A DNA stretch of 64,000 nucleotides from Colwellia polaris (GTDB lineage Bacteria > Pseudomonadota > Gammaproteobacteria > Enterobacterales > Alteromonadaceae): the NCBI RefSeq assembly GCF_002104515.1, contig NZ_NBOE01000004.1, forward strand, positions 227,349-291,348, read 5' to 3'. Numbering within the stretch: the first letter of the stretch is position 1; every line of letters starts with the position of its first letter. The notes beneath the pieces were generated by a model, which was given only the letters and a program-made list of their open reading frames with translations, was not told the origin of the DNA and searched no databases. Positions 46,679-57,271 of the stretch are shown here, piece after piece. Made by a program: the position numbers and the translations under genes.

Positions 46679-46748
46679 CAGTTAAGCGTTAAGCGTTAAG
46701 CGCTCGTTATTTTCTTTAGTCTGTCTGCCTTGTCAAAAAACACATCAA

Positions 46749-47909
46749 TTAAAAGCAATAGTGGTGAATTACTTTTGTCAGTAAGAGCTCTGTTTTTTTA
46801 ATTTCACTGTGAGCTAAATATTCATTAGGTTGGTGCGCTTGGTCAATTGAACCTGGCCCCATCACAATTGTTTGACAACCTAACTGTTGAATAAAAGGGG
46901 CTTCAGTGGCGTAATTTACGGCGCAACAAGTATGTCCTGAAAGCTTTTCAGCAGTAACTACTAAATTACTTGTCGCGGTTTGCTCAAAACTTGGCGAGCT
47001 TGGATCTAGTTCATTGATCGATAATCTACCTGGGTATTTCTCTGCTATAGGTTGTAATGATTTTGATAACCAAGAGACTAATTCCTCGTCTTTCATGCCA
47101 GGTAAAGATCGCATGTCAATATCGAGCTCACAATGTCCACAAATTCTATTCGCGTTATCGCCACCATGAATGGCACCTAAGTTCAATGTTGGCGTTTGAA
47201 CATCAAAAGCTTCATTTTTATAGCTCAGGTTAAGATTTTCCCTCAGTTTGAATAGCTCACTAATGACTTGGTACATAATTTCAATTGCATTAACTCCACT
47301 GGTAGGTTTACTGGAATGGCCAGCTTGCCCTTTAATGCTAATTTTATGAGACATATGCCCCTTATGCATAATTACCGGCACTAAATTAGTTGGCTCACCT
47401 ATAATGGCAACATCAGGCTTTATAATGCCGCTGTTAGCAAAAAAACGTGCGCCTGCCATGGTGGTTTCTTCATCCGCGGTGGCTAAAACATATAATGGTT
47501 TCTTTAATAACTTCAGATCTACTTGCTGACAAACTTGTAAAATAAATGCAAAGAAGCCTTTCATATCACAACTGCCAAGACCAAAGAGTTTGTTATCACT
47601 ATCAGTAACTTTAAGTGGATCAGATAACCATCGATTTTCATCAAAAGGTACGGTATCACTGTGGCCCGCAAGTAATAAGCCTCCATTGCCAGAGCCTAAT
47701 TTAGCTAACAAATTAAACTTCCCTTTAGCGTTAGGCACGGCTTGAATAGTAATATCAAAGCCAAGGGTTTCAAACCAAGCGGCTAATAAGTTGATAACAC
47801 TTTCGTTACTTTGATCCCAGCTTGCTTGCGATGAACTAATACTAGGTTGTGCTATTAACTGGCTAATAGCTTGAGTAAAGCTGGGTAATTTAAAATGCGT
47901 ATTTTTCAT
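46749..47909 (-). CDS. argE: Acetylornithine deacetylase
   Basis: A 386-residue M20 family metallohydrolase. Metal-binding and catalytic segments are LLLAGHSDTVPFD, GLGSCDMKGFFAF, ATADEETTMAGARF and IIGEPTNLVPVIMHKGHMSH, with the dimerisation domain containing GQAGHSSKPTSGVNAIE. It removes acetate from N2-acetylornithine to give ornithine. It is divergent from argC across 315 bp, so one control region could serve both transcripts. Dependence on ArgE fits the acetylated arginine route with ArgA. Confidence 0.93.
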   Translation of the reverse strand: MKNTHFKLPSFTQAISQLIAQPSISSSQASWDQSNESVINLLAAWFETLGFDITIQAVPNAKGKFNLLAKLGSGNGGLLLAGHSDTVPFDENRWLSDPLKVTDSDNKLFGLGSCDMKGFFAFILQVCQQVDLKLLKKPLYVLATADEETTMAGARFFANSGIIKPDVAIIGEPTNLVPVIMHKGHMSHKISIKGQAGHSSKPTSGVNAIEIMYQVISELFKLRENLNLSYKNEAFDVQTPTLNLGAIHGGDNANRICGHCELDIDMRSLPGMKDEELVSWLSKSLQPIAEKYPGRLSINELDPSSPSFEQTATSNLVVTAEKLSGHTCCAVNYATEAPFIQQLGCQTIVMGPGSIDQAHQPNEYLAHSEIKKTELLLTKVIHHYCF

Positions 47910-48224
47910 TATATAGAGTAACCTAAAATTAATTTATGGGTAGTTATGCTATTTAGTTGCATAACTAGTTATATGATGGTACTTTAGCTCCACAATGTAA
48001 ATAGCCTAATTTAACCACACTATGAAAATGTATGTAATGTATTCAACTATGCGACGACGATAGAGTTATATATTAGGTCTTGGAAGTCATGGCTTTTTAG
48101 TTAGTCTATTAAATATCTTAATAATAACTAAGAAGTAATCGGTCAAAGTTGAATAGAATTGCAAACGTAGCGTGTAAATAACATAGCCGTTGTAGTTTCT
48201 AATCATAAGTTAAATGGTAAGTAA
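47910..48224. promoter_or_regulatory. argE/argC divergent control region
   Basis: This 315-bp gap must hold the promoters of argE and argCBFGH(A). A perfect 9-bp inverted repeat (TAGTTATGC/GCATAACTA, 9-bp spacer) lies at 47941-47967, 32 bp from the argE start. A loose ARG-box-like sequence, GTTGAATAGAATTGCAAA, lies at 48148-48165 and keeps most of the TGAAT...CA pattern. ArgR control is expected for these genes, but neither site is a strong match. Confidence 0.4.
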
Positions 48225-49277
48225 ATGAACGTTATAGTTATTGGTGCAAGTGGTTATGTAGGTGCTGAATTAATTGGGTTGCTTACGCAACACAATAAAA
48301 TATCAATTCAACACTTGTTAGTGTCTGAAAACAGTAGTTCTAGTGGAAAAACTTTTGCTCAACTGCATACTCGCTGGCAGGGGATCTGTGATTTACCCCT
48401 GCACTCTTTTTCGCAGCAATGGTTTGATCAACATATAAACTCATCTGAACATGCTTTATCTGGGCATGGTATAGATGCCGTCTTTTTTGCAACTCCTCAT
48501 GAATTTAGTGCGCAATGGGCACAAGCTTTTATTGATCAAGGTATTAAAGTTTTTGACCTTTCTGGCGGGTTTCGTCTAAAAGATTCGACTCATTACCCTG
48601 TTCATTATGGTTTTGAACATCAATCGCTAAAAGCCCTGGAACAAGCTCAGTATGGTTTAGCTGAATGGCAAGCCGATGAAATTGCAAGCAGTAACCTAAT
48701 TGCTGTACCAGGTTGCTACCCAACCGCTAGCTTATTGTCTTTAAAACCCATTACTAGTAACGCATTGCATGTAGAGAACTCACTCATTGTGGTTAATGGT
48801 ATTAGTGGCGTAACGGGAGCGGGTCGTAAAGCATCTTTAGCAACAAGCTTTTGTGAAGTCAGTTTAACGCCTTACAATATTTTACAGCACAGACATCAAC
48901 CTGAAATCAGTCAAGAAGCCAATGCTGAGGTTATTTTTAACCCGCATTTAGCCCCTTATAAGCGTGGTTTATTAGTCACGGTGACTTTACAGTTAAAACC
49001 TGATGTAACAAGTCAACAAGTTGATCAAGCTTTTACTCAAGCATATCAAGACAAACCGCTAGTTCGTATAGTAAATGCTTGGCCTAAAATCGACAATGTT
49101 GCCCATACAGCATTTGCAGATGTGCACTGGCAAGTTGATGAAGCCAAGCAGGTAGTCGTTGTTAGTTGCGCAATTGATAATTTATTAAAAGGTGCGGCTT
49201 CGCAAGCCATTCAATGTGCAAATATTAGTTTAGGTCTGCCAAGTGAATATAGCTTAGTAATGTCGGGGAACTGTTAA
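48225..49277 (+). CDS. argC: N-acetyl-gamma-glutamyl-phosphate reductase
   Basis: A 350-residue NADPH-dependent enzyme with VIVIGASGYVGAELIGLL for the cofactor and the catalytic cysteine in AVPGCYPTAS. The histidine region is HRHQPEIS. It reduces N-acetylglutamyl phosphate to the semialdehyde. It is the first gene of the rightward arg operon, and its stop overlaps the argB start by one base. Confidence 0.95.
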   Translation: MNVIVIGASGYVGAELIGLLTQHNKISIQHLLVSENSSSSGKTFAQLHTRWQGICDLPLHSFSQQWFDQHINSSEHALSGHGIDAVFFATPHEFSAQWAQAFIDQGIKVFDLSGGFRLKDSTHYPVHYGFEHQSLKALEQAQYGLAEWQADEIASSNLIAVPGCYPTASLLSLKPITSNALHVENSLIVVNGISGVTGAGRKASLATSFCEVSLTPYNILQHRHQPEISQEANAEVIFNPHLAPYKRGLLVTVTLQLKPDVTSQQVDQAFTQAYQDKPLVRIVNAWPKIDNVAHTAFADVHWQVDEAKQVVVVSCAIDNLLKGAASQAIQCANISLGLPSEYSLVMSGNC

Positions 49278-50068
49278 TGAAAAAACCTGTGGTGATAAAA
49301 ATTGGTGGCGCTATTTTAGATGGCTACAACCAAGGTAATACTTCAGCATTAACAGCGTTACTCTCTGTTATCGCCAGTTTAAAAGATCAACCTGTAGTGA
49401 TTGTACATGGTGGCGGCTGTATTGTTGATGAAATGCTGACACAAGCAGGATTTACAACCGAGAAAAAGCATGGCTTACGCGTGACACCAAAAGAACAAAT
49501 GCCAATTATTAGTGGTGCACTTGCAGGTAATGTTAATAAAGCTATTGTGGCGAGTGCGGCGAGTTTATCTTTAGCCGCTGTAGGCTTATCGCTAACTGAT
49601 GGGCAGATGGTACAGTGCGATTTAAGTTCGCTAGAGCTAGGGCAAGTAGGTGTTCCTAAGCCTTTTAGCAGTGCATTACTCGATACATTGCTTAAAGCAA
49701 GTTTCTTACCTATTGTTTCGTCGATTGGAGCGTTAAAAAATGGCGAACTAGTGAATGTAAATGCTGATGATGCAGCCGTTGCGATATGTCAGTTACTCAA
49801 TGCTGAGTTGTTATTACTGACTGATGTTAATGGCGTTAAAGGAGCTACAGGAGAATATTTAAGTTCGCTAAATCGTGAGCAAGCTGAAGCGCTTATAAGT
49901 AGTGGTGTTATTGCCGGTGGCATGACCGCAAAAGTAAATGCAGCGTTGCAAGCGGCAAATAAATTACGACGAAGTATCGCGGTTGCCAGCTGGCAATCGC
50001 CTGAGCAAATTATCGATTTACTCAATGGTGCCAATGTAGGTACTAAAATACAGCCAAGTGTTAGTTAG
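49277..50068 (+). CDS. argB: N-acetylglutamate kinase
   Basis: A 263-residue amino-acid kinase. It has VIKIGGAILDG and VIVHGGGCIVDEML (glycine-rich phosphate loops), then GLRVTPKEQ and GGMTAKVNAALQAA. It lacks the N-terminal extension of arginine-inhibited hexameric kinases, so it is probably the arginine-insensitive enterobacterial form. In that case feedback would act at ArgA. This is inferred from length. Confidence 0.94.
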   Translation: MKKPVVIKIGGAILDGYNQGNTSALTALLSVIASLKDQPVVIVHGGGCIVDEMLTQAGFTTEKKHGLRVTPKEQMPIISGALAGNVNKAIVASAASLSLAAVGLSLTDGQMVQCDLSSLELGQVGVPKPFSSALLDTLLKASFLPIVSSIGALKNGELVNVNADDAAVAICQLLNAELLLLTDVNGVKGATGEYLSSLNREQAEALISSGVIAGGMTAKVNAALQAANKLRRSIAVASWQSPEQIIDLLNGANVGTKIQPSVS

Positions 50069-50122
50069 AAATAGATAACCAAAACACGTCGTAAACGCGT
50101 TTTAGAACAGGATAGAATTTTA

Positions 50123-51037
50123 ATGAACTTAGAACATTTCTTAGCTGATGATCAGCTAAATAAACAACAAATACTCGATTTAATTGCCTTAGCACGTGAT
50201 ATTAAACAGCAGCCTAAAAAGTACAATCAAGTATTAGCAGGCAAGTCGGTTGCGATGATTTTCGAAAAGCCGTCTTTAAGAACACATGTAAGTTTTGATA
50301 TTGGCATTAATAAGTTAGGTGGTCATGCGCTTTATTTAGGTCAGCAAAATGGCAAGCTAGGCGAGCGTGAAAGAGTAAGCGATTATGCTAAAAACCTTTC
50401 ATGTTATGCCGATGCTATTGTTGCGCGTGTGTTTAGTAATAATTCTATTGAACAGTTAGCCGCGCATGGTAGCGTTCCCGTTATTAATGCCTTATGTGAT
50501 GTATACCATCCATGCCAAGCGTTAGCTGATTTTGTCACGCTTGCAGAAAATTTCGACGATATTTCAACCATCAAGCTTGCCTATGTTGGTGATGCAAATA
50601 ATGTGTCAAATTCATTAATGATTATGGCCGCTATTGTCGGTGTAGACTTTACGTTAGTGTGTCCAGAAGGTCATGGCCCAGATGAATCTCTGCTGAATAA
50701 GGCGATTAAGTTTAGTGAAATATCAGGCAGTAAATTATTGTTTAGCTCAAATATTTCAGCGCTAGGTCAACAAGATGCTATTTATACTGATACTTGGATA
50801 TCTATGGGCAGTAATACCAATGTCGATGACATTTTAGCAACCTTTAAACCGTATCAAGTTAATCACGAACTCATGGCGAAAGCAGGAGCTAGCATTGTTA
50901 TGCACTGTCAACCTGCTCATCTCGAAGAGGAAATTACCACCGAATTGTTCGACAGCGAAATGTCAGTGGCATTTCAGTCAGCTGAAAACCGTATGTGGGC
51001 GCAAAATGCAGTGTTAGTGACTTTATTAGCCGATTAA
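50123..51037 (+). CDS. argF: Ornithine carbamoyltransferase
   Basis: A 304-residue enzyme. The carbamoyl phosphate motif is SLRTHVSF, HPCQALADF follows, and the ornithine-binding region is DTWISMGSN with the catalytic cysteine in MHCQPAH. It makes citrulline from ornithine. It is in line with argB (54-bp gap) and argG. No second gene for this step appears in the window. Confidence 0.94.
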   Translation: MNLEHFLADDQLNKQQILDLIALARDIKQQPKKYNQVLAGKSVAMIFEKPSLRTHVSFDIGINKLGGHALYLGQQNGKLGERERVSDYAKNLSCYADAIVARVFSNNSIEQLAAHGSVPVINALCDVYHPCQALADFVTLAENFDDISTIKLAYVGDANNVSNSLMIMAAIVGVDFTLVCPEGHGPDESLLNKAIKFSEISGSKLLFSSNISALGQQDAIYTDTWISMGSNTNVDDILATFKPYQVNHELMAKAGASIVMHCQPAHLEEEITTELFDSEMSVAFQSAENRMWAQNAVLVTLLAD

Positions 51038-51150
51038 GCATGCGGTTATTATTAAACAAATAAATCAAATTTAATTTAAAAATACTATTCAAACTAGCCT
51101 ATTTCGCAACGTTGGCTAGACTGATAATAAAAATTGTAAAGGAAAAAATC

Positions 51151-52395
51151 ATGGCATTAGCAGCAAAGAAAAACATTAAAAAAGTCGTATTAGCTTATTC
51201 TGGTGGTTTAGACACATCAGCCATTATCCCTTGGTTAAAAGAAAATTACGATGGTTGTGAAGTTGTCGCATTTTGTGCAGATGTAGGACAAGGTGAAGAA
51301 GAGTTAGTTGGCATAAAAGAAAAAGCCATAGCTTCAGGTGCTTCAGAGTGTTACGTCGTCGATCTTAAAGAAGAATATGTAAAAGACTATATTTACCCAA
51401 TTCTAAAAACAGGTGCCGTTTATGAGGGACAGTATTTATTAGGTACATCAATGGCACGTCCTGTTATTGCAAAAGCTCATATTGAAATTGCCTTAAAAGT
51501 TGGTGCTGATGCGGTTTGTCATGGTTGTACCGGTAAAGGTAATGACCAAGTACGTTTCGAAGCTTGTTTTGCCGCTTTAGCTCCACAGTTAACCGTTATT
51601 GCGCCATGGCGTGAGTGGGACATGGTTTCACGTGAAGATCTTTTAGACTACTTAGCTGAGCGTAATATCCCATGTGCCGCTTCGTTAACTAAAATTTATA
51701 GTCGTGATGCTAATGCTTGGCACATTTCGCATGAAGGAGGTGAGTTAGAAGACCCTTGGTGTGAGCCTTCAAAAGAAGTTTGGACCATGACCGTTGACCC
51801 AATGGATGCACCAAACGAAGCAGGCAAAGTAATGTTAAGCTTTGAAGCGGGTGAATTAGTGGCGGTTGATGGCAAGCCAATGTCAGCGTATCAATCTTTA
51901 ATGTATTTGAACGACAAAGCTGCTGCCCATGGCGTTGGCCGTATCGATATTGTTGAAAACCGCTTAGTGGGCATGAAATCTCGTGGCTGTTATGAAACTC
52001 CAGGCGGTACGGTATTAATGGCAGCATATAAAGGTTTAGAGTCACTGATTTTAGATAAAGAGTCATTAAAGTATCGTGAGTCAGTGGGTCATGAATTCTC
52101 GCACGTAATTTATGACGGTCGTTGGTTTACACCACTTGCCAAAGCACAGTTAGCTTCAGCCGCATCTTTTGCTGAAAAAGTAACGGGTGATGTAGTGGTT
52201 AAATTGTATAAAGGTATGGCACAAGTAACACAACGTCGCTCACCAAACAGTTTGTATTCAGAAGAGTTTGCAACCTTTGGTGCAGATGATGTTTACGACC
52301 AAAAACATGCAGAAGGCTTTATTCGTTTGTTCAGTTTATCAAGTAGAATAACCGCACTTAAGCAAGCAGACTCAGTACTAACTGAAAAGAAATAA
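51151..52395 (+). CDS. argG: Argininosuccinate synthase
   Basis: ATG 51151 with AAAGGA upstream gives 414 residues ([20 protein letters not shown]). A frame from 51112 runs through the ribosome site and is rejected. The ATP-pyrophosphatase P-loop is AYSGGLDTS. Citrulline/aspartate-binding segments include [15 protein letters not shown] and [20 protein letters not shown]. It joins citrulline and aspartate using ATP. It is followed by argH 20 bp downstream. Confidence 0.95.
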   Translation: MALAAKKNIKKVVLAYSGGLDTSAIIPWLKENYDGCEVVAFCADVGQGEEELVGIKEKAIASGASECYVVDLKEEYVKDYIYPILKTGAVYEGQYLLGTSMARPVIAKAHIEIALKVGADAVCHGCTGKGNDQVRFEACFAALAPQLTVIAPWREWDMVSREDLLDYLAERNIPCAASLTKIYSRDANAWHISHEGGELEDPWCEPSKEVWTMTVDPMDAPNEAGKVMLSFEAGELVAVDGKPMSAYQSLMYLNDKAAAHGVGRIDIVENRLVGMKSRGCYETPGGTVLMAAYKGLESLILDKESLKYRESVGHEFSHVIYDGRWFTPLAKAQLASAASFAEKVTGDVVVKLYKGMAQVTQRRSPNSLYSEEFATFGADDVYDQKHAEGFIRLFSLSSRITALKQADSVLTEKK

Positions 52396-52415
52396 AAAGG
52401 TAGAGGAATTTAGCC

Positions 52416-54377
52416 ATGGCATTATGGGGCGGACGGTTTAAAGAGCAAGCCAGTGTACAGTTTAAAAAGTTTAATGACTCTTTACCTGTTGATTATCGTA
52501 TGGCGGTGCAAGACATTGTTGGATCAATTGCTTGGGCTGAAGCATTAACTACAGTTGATGTGCTAAGCCAAGCAGAGTTTGAAGAATTAAAGACGGCATT
52601 GTTAGAATTAAAAGCTTCAGTTGAAGAAAATCCGAAGCAAATTTTATTGTCTGACGCTGAAGATATTCACAGCTGGGTAGAAATTAATCTCATCGAAAAA
52701 ACCGGCGATTTAGGGAAAAAATTGCATACTGGTCGCAGCCGTAATGACCAAGTGGCTACTGACTTAAAACTCTGGTGTAAAGAAAAAGGTAGTGATTTAC
52801 TTTATGCCTTAGTGAACTTACAACAAGCCATGCTAGATCTTGCTGAACGTGAACGTAATACCGTACTGCCAGGCTATACGCATTTACAACGTGCGCAACC
52901 GATTACTTTTGGTCATTGGTGTTTGGCGTATGTGGAAATGTTTAACCGTGATATTGGGCGTTTAAAAGATGCTTTATACCGTGCCGACACTTCGCCATTA
53001 GGCTCAGGCGCACTGGCAGGTACTGCTTATCCGATAGATCGCGACAAACTAGCCCATAACTTAGGTTTTAGAAGCGCTACTTTGAATAGCTTAGATGCTG
53101 TTTCAGACCGTGATCATGTCATTGAGTTATTATCTACTGCCAGTATCAGCATGATGCATTTATCGCGCTTTGCTGAAGATTTAGTGTTTTATAACTCTGG
53201 TGAAGCAGGCTTTGTTGAAATGAGCGATTTAGTTAGCTCAGGTTCTTCATTAATGCCGCAAAAGAAAAACCCTGACGCATGTGAATTACTACGTGGTAAA
53301 GCGGGCCGAGTAATGGGCTCTCTGACCGGTATGATGATGACCATGAAAGCCTTACCGCTTGCTTATAATAAAGATATGCAAGAAGACAAAGAAGGTTTGT
53401 TTGACGCGCTTGATACCTGGCAAGAATGTATGCAAATGGCTGTTTTAGTTGCAGAAGGATTAACGGTAAATCGTGCCCGTACTTTAGCCGCAGCACAACA
53501 AGGTTATGCAAACTCCACTGAACTTGCCGATTATCTTGTTAGTAAAGAAATTCCGTTTCGAGAAGCACATCATATTGTGGGTGAAGTGGTATTGGCTGCT
53601 ATTGATGCTGGCCACGCTTTGGAAGATTTTTCTATTGCACAGTTACAAAAATTTAGTGACAAAATTGAGCAAGATGTTTACCAACATTTGTCAATTGAAT
53701 CTTGTTTAGATAAGCGTGGCGCATTAGGCGGCACATCTCGTCAACAAGTTGAAAAAGCCTTAGCAGAAGTGCAGTCGGGCAACTTGTTATCAGACAACCA
53801 AGATACCTTAAATACGCAAGTATTAGGAGCTCCAAGTAAAACGCAAATTAACATGACTTTAAAGCAAGTTAAGCAACGTTTGAATGCACAACGTGCTGCT
53901 GCTATGTCGGTTCGCAGAGCAAAAATGTCAGACATTGATAGCATCTCTGCATTGGTAGATTACTGGGCAGATCTTGGGGAAATATTACCACGTAGCCGCG
54001 ATAATATTATTCATGATGTGCAAAATTTTGTCGTTGCAGAGGTAGACGGAGCTGTAGTTGGCTGTGCTTCACTTTATATTTACCAAACTGGACTGGCTGA
54101 AATACGCTCGGTTGTTATTGATAAAAGTGCTCATAAACAAGGACAAGGCCAAGCGTTAGTGCAATATTTGCTAGAGTTTGCTCATCAAATTCAATTACAA
54201 AAAATTATTGTGCTGACTTATATCCCGAACTACTTTGAGCAGTTAGGTTTTAACTTAATTGATAAAAACTCATTAGCCGACAATATCATTGAAGACAGTG
54301 AGCAAAGCCCACACAAAGATCCGGCTGATGAAGTGGCAATGGAATATATTGTTAATCGTTGTGTAGAAGAAGCTTAA
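52416..54377 (+). CDS. argH: Fused argininosuccinate lyase / GNAT acetyltransferase, ArgH(A)
   Basis: A 653-residue fusion. Residues 1-465 are a complete argininosuccinate lyase: [32 protein letters not shown] and the signature [20 protein letters not shown]. Residues about 497-653 are a GNAT domain ([58 protein letters not shown]), the short N-acetylglutamate synthase type. Fused ArgH(A) is known in Moritella and other Alteromonadales and Vibrionaceae. At the end of the GNAT domain, where short synthases usually show DCxxCPxFPxCDE, this protein has [13 protein letters not shown] with all three cysteines replaced. A separate full argA follows, so the GNAT domain may be redundant. Confidence 0.92.
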   Translation: MALWGGRFKEQASVQFKKFNDSLPVDYRMAVQDIVGSIAWAEALTTVDVLSQAEFEELKTALLELKASVEENPKQILLSDAEDIHSWVEINLIEKTGDLGKKLHTGRSRNDQVATDLKLWCKEKGSDLLYALVNLQQAMLDLAERERNTVLPGYTHLQRAQPITFGHWCLAYVEMFNRDIGRLKDALYRADTSPLGSGALAGTAYPIDRDKLAHNLGFRSATLNSLDAVSDRDHVIELLSTASISMMHLSRFAEDLVFYNSGEAGFVEMSDLVSSGSSLMPQKKNPDACELLRGKAGRVMGSLTGMMMTMKALPLAYNKDMQEDKEGLFDALDTWQECMQMAVLVAEGLTVNRARTLAAAQQGYANSTELADYLVSKEIPFREAHHIVGEVVLAAIDAGHALEDFSIAQLQKFSDKIEQDVYQHLSIESCLDKRGALGGTSRQQVEKALAEVQSGNLLSDNQDTLNTQVLGAPSKTQINMTLKQVKQRLNAQRAAAMSVRRAKMSDIDSISALVDYWADLGEILPRSRDNIIHDVQNFVVAEVDGAVVGCASLYIYQTGLAEIRSVVIDKSAHKQGQGQALVQYLLEFAHQIQLQKIIVLTYIPNYFEQLGFNLIDKNSLADNIIEDSEQSPHKDPADEVAMEYIVNRCVEEA

Positions 54378-54435
54378 GGTTTCTGCTTGGCTGTAGGTGT
54401 TGTTAATCAATGAAAGTTAGTAGCGAAAAGTTGTC

Positions 54436-55743
54436 ATGAATAGTAATGAAGATAATGTAAAGTGGTTTAGAAATGCTGCGCCGTATATTAATGCCCATCG
54501 TGGTAAAACCTTTGTTTTAATGTTCGGCGGAGAAGCAGTTCAACATGCTAATTTTGCAAATATTATTCACGATATAGCTTTACTACGAAGCCTAGGTGTT
54601 AAGCTAGTTTTAGTGCATGGTGCGCGCGTGCAAATTGAAGAACGCCTTAATGCGCTCGCCTTACCACAACAAATTGAAAATAACATTCGAGTTACCGACG
54701 CTGAAACTTTGAACGTTGTTAAAGATGCAACTGGTTCGCTGCGTATTCATATTGAAGCCTTGTTGACTATGGGTTTAGTTAATTCGCCTATGCATGGCGC
54801 ACAAATACGCGTTAGTACTGGTAATTTTGTTATTGCTAAGCCAATTGGCGTAAGAGACGGGATTGATTTTAAGTATAGTGGAGCCGTTCGCAGAATTGAC
54901 GCTGAAGGTATTAATACGCAACTAAATTTTGGATCTATGGTTTTGTTATCGCCTGTCGGTTACTCATCAACAGGTGAAGTGTTTAACTTAGCATTAGAAG
55001 ATGTTGCAGCGCAGACTGCTATTGCCTTAAAAGCAGACAAGTTAATTACATTAACTGAACAAGCTGGTTTAATTGACAAAAAAGGCGCATTAATAAGAAG
55101 TTGTGGTATTGCAACAGTAAGTGAACTTCTTTTACAACAAAAAGACCATGTTCAACAGTTACTATTAAAAGCGATAATCCAATGTGGTAAACAAGGCGTT
55201 GAACGTTGTCACAGCGTAAGTTACGCCAGTGATAGCGCACTTTTACAAGAGCTTTTTACACGAGATGGTGCCGGCACATTAATCGCTAAAGATTTTCAAG
55301 AACAATTATCTGCAGCTAACATTGATGATGTCGGTGGTATTTTAGAGTTAATTGCTCCATTAGAAGAAGAGGGCGTACTTGTTAAGCGTTCGCGAGAGTT
55401 ACTTGAAGTTGAAATTGATCGCTTTACCGTGATTAAAAAAGAAGACGTTATTATCGCTTGTGCAGCACTTTATCCATATCCAGAAGCTAAAACCGGTGAA
55501 ATTGCTTGTTTAGTTATACATCCTGACTATCGAGGCGGTAATCGAGGTATACGTCTTATTCAGGCGCTTGAGCAAACAGCGAAAAGGCAAAACCTTAATT
55601 CAATATTTGTACTCACTACGGTTAGTGCTCACTGGTTTATTGAACAAGGATATAGCGAACAAGCTATTGAAAACCTTCCAGAAGGTAAACAAAAAATGTA
55701 TAACATTCAGCGCAAATCTAAGGCCTTCAGCAAAGAGATTTAA
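54436..55743 (+). CDS. argA: N-acetylglutamate synthase (classical ArgA)
   Basis: A 435-residue classical synthase. The N-terminal amino-acid-kinase-like domain (about 1-290) has FVLMFGGEAVQHANFANIIH, LVLVHGARVQIEERL and LLSPVGYSSTGEVFNLALED. The C-terminal GNAT domain (about 295-435) has IACLVIHPDYRGGNRGIRLI and VLTTVSAHWFIEQGY. It makes N-acetylglutamate from glutamate and acetyl-CoA, and the kinase-like domain carries arginine feedback. It is 58 bp downstream of argH(A) on the same strand and ends at a terminator. Most organisms with ArgH(A) would not need it. Confidence 0.94.
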   Translation: MNSNEDNVKWFRNAAPYINAHRGKTFVLMFGGEAVQHANFANIIHDIALLRSLGVKLVLVHGARVQIEERLNALALPQQIENNIRVTDAETLNVVKDATGSLRIHIEALLTMGLVNSPMHGAQIRVSTGNFVIAKPIGVRDGIDFKYSGAVRRIDAEGINTQLNFGSMVLLSPVGYSSTGEVFNLALEDVAAQTAIALKADKLITLTEQAGLIDKKGALIRSCGIATVSELLLQQKDHVQQLLLKAIIQCGKQGVERCHSVSYASDSALLQELFTRDGAGTLIAKDFQEQLSAANIDDVGGILELIAPLEEEGVLVKRSRELLEVEIDRFTVIKKEDVIIACAALYPYPEAKTGEIACLVIHPDYRGGNRGIRLIQALEQTAKRQNLNSIFVLTTVSAHWFIEQGYSEQAIENLPEGKQKMYNIQRKSKAFSKEI

Positions 55744-55767
55744 TGGTTTACATTTACCTAGATACAT

Positions 55768-55795
55768 AAAGCAACCTACAAGGTTGCTTTTTTTT
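55768..55795 (+). terminator. Rho-independent terminator after argA
   Basis: A 10-bp stem AAAGCAACCT/AGGTTGCTTT with an ACA loop runs into eight T residues. It lies 24 bp after the argA stop and closes the arginine operon. Confidence 0.92.
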
Positions 55796-55960
55796 AGGCC
55801 AATTTTGGCTAAGCATACCTTAAATATCCGTTACAAAATGATAACAAATCATTTCAATAGAATTTGTTTTTGTGCATACTAAGTAATGTAAGCGGCTAAA
55901 ATGCCAAGCGGATTTATTTACTGATCCGTATAATAATAATAAAATAGGCAAACTTGAGAT

Positions 55961-57124
55961 ATGAGTGTTTCTCGATTTTTTGTTATATGTGCAATTTACT
56001 GTACGTATAGCACGTCAGCATTAGCAGAATTTGACAATGATTTAGCGATTAATCTATCAACTGAAGCAGGTTATATAGATAACTTTCTATTTCAACCCGA
56101 GAATGAAGAAAGCACCGCTTTTTATCGTTTAGCTTCAGACCTAGCTTTTAGCGCTAAAAGCCAACAATCCGCATTTAGTATTAACGCTAATATTGCCACT
56201 TACCTTTACGCAAATTTCGACGACGATAATCATACTGATTACACCATTATTCCTAAATATCAATTTAAATTTAGCCAGAATCAGCGACTCCATGTTTCTG
56301 GACTTTTGCTTAATGACTTCACTTACAGAGGTACGGGTTTATCTTTAGGCCAAGCTGATCAGTTAGAAAAAGGCGACATCCAAGAGACTTTAGGGGCGAT
56401 AATTGGCTATGAGTACGGTACCAAAGAATCTCAAGGTAGGCTTAATTTCGATCTTACCTATCACGAAAGTGAATTTACCACTCGACGCACAGACACCAAT
56501 AGATTAGATACAGAAATACTGGCATTAAAATCAAGCTTCGACTATTTGCTATCAGGCAAAACATTTTTAGCCTTTGACCTCGACTATAAAATTATTGATT
56601 ACCCAAATGATCCACTTATCAGTCGCGATAGTATTTCAGGCCTAATTGGCGTGAAATGGTACACTACAGTGATCAGCGAGCTTAATTTTCTTGTGGGTTA
56701 TCAGAACTTAAGCTTTGAAGACAGTCGTTTAATTGATGATAGCGCTTTTAAATGGCGATTTGACTACACATGGCGACCTTCCGATTATACTACCTTACAC
56801 ATTGTCTCGAATCGAAAGTTTGATGAGACCTATCGATTAATTAGTAGCTACCGTTTAGCACAAACCCACCAAATTGATGTAATACATGACTTTACCGAAA
56901 GTTTATCCGTGCTTTTTGCTATCGGTATTAACAATGACGAATTTATAACACCTCAGAGCAGTAACGATGAAGACTATTTGGTTGCGGCATTAGAGCTGAA
57001 CTATCGTTACAGCGAACGATTAAGCTTTAAGTTTGCTTATGACTATAAATCACTCGATGCGAACTATGGCGATATTGATTTCACGCAAAATAAAGTCGGT
57101 ATCGGCATAACGCTTAATTTATAA
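55961..57124 (+). CDS. Outer-membrane beta-barrel of a polysaccharide export locus
   Basis: A 387-residue protein with a signal peptide (MSVSRFFVICAIYCTYSTSALA). It is rich in alternating amphipathic strands (NLSTEAGYIDNFLF, GRLNFDLTYHESEF, DFTQNKVGIGITLNL) and ends in a strand suited to barrel insertion. It resembles the BBP2-type barrels next to exopolysaccharide genes. With the Wza-like and Wzc-like genes directly downstream, the likely role is the outer-membrane pore for polysaccharide. The family call is by pattern and context; coding and export are secure. Confidence 0.72.
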   Translation: MSVSRFFVICAIYCTYSTSALAEFDNDLAINLSTEAGYIDNFLFQPENEESTAFYRLASDLAFSAKSQQSAFSINANIATYLYANFDDDNHTDYTIIPKYQFKFSQNQRLHVSGLLLNDFTYRGTGLSLGQADQLEKGDIQETLGAIIGYEYGTKESQGRLNFDLTYHESEFTTRRTDTNRLDTEILALKSSFDYLLSGKTFLAFDLDYKIIDYPNDPLISRDSISGLIGVKWYTTVISELNFLVGYQNLSFEDSRLIDDSAFKWRFDYTWRPSDYTTLHIVSNRKFDETYRLISSYRLAQTHQIDVIHDFTESLSVLFAIGINNDEFITPQSSNDEDYLVAALELNYRYSERLSFKFAYDYKSLDANYGDIDFTQNKVGIGITLNL

Positions 57125-57271
57125 GGTTTAAATTGCAGCAAGTATAGTTAATGTAAAGATTAAGTTTTTATTTTAATTTATGCACATTATGAGTAAAATC
57201 TCATTAATTAAACTGGTCAGACTAGATTGAAGCTGGTTGATAAATGTTTAATACAAAGTGTTCTTTAATGG

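Noticed and set aside
46679..46703. Tandem GTTAAGC units (three in a row) considered as a repeat array
   Set aside because: Only three 7-bp units with no spacers; this is slippage-type repetition, not CRISPR.
51112..51150. Upstream extension of argG
   Set aside because: It covers the AAAGGA ribosome site of the ATG at 51151 and has no counterpart in the family.
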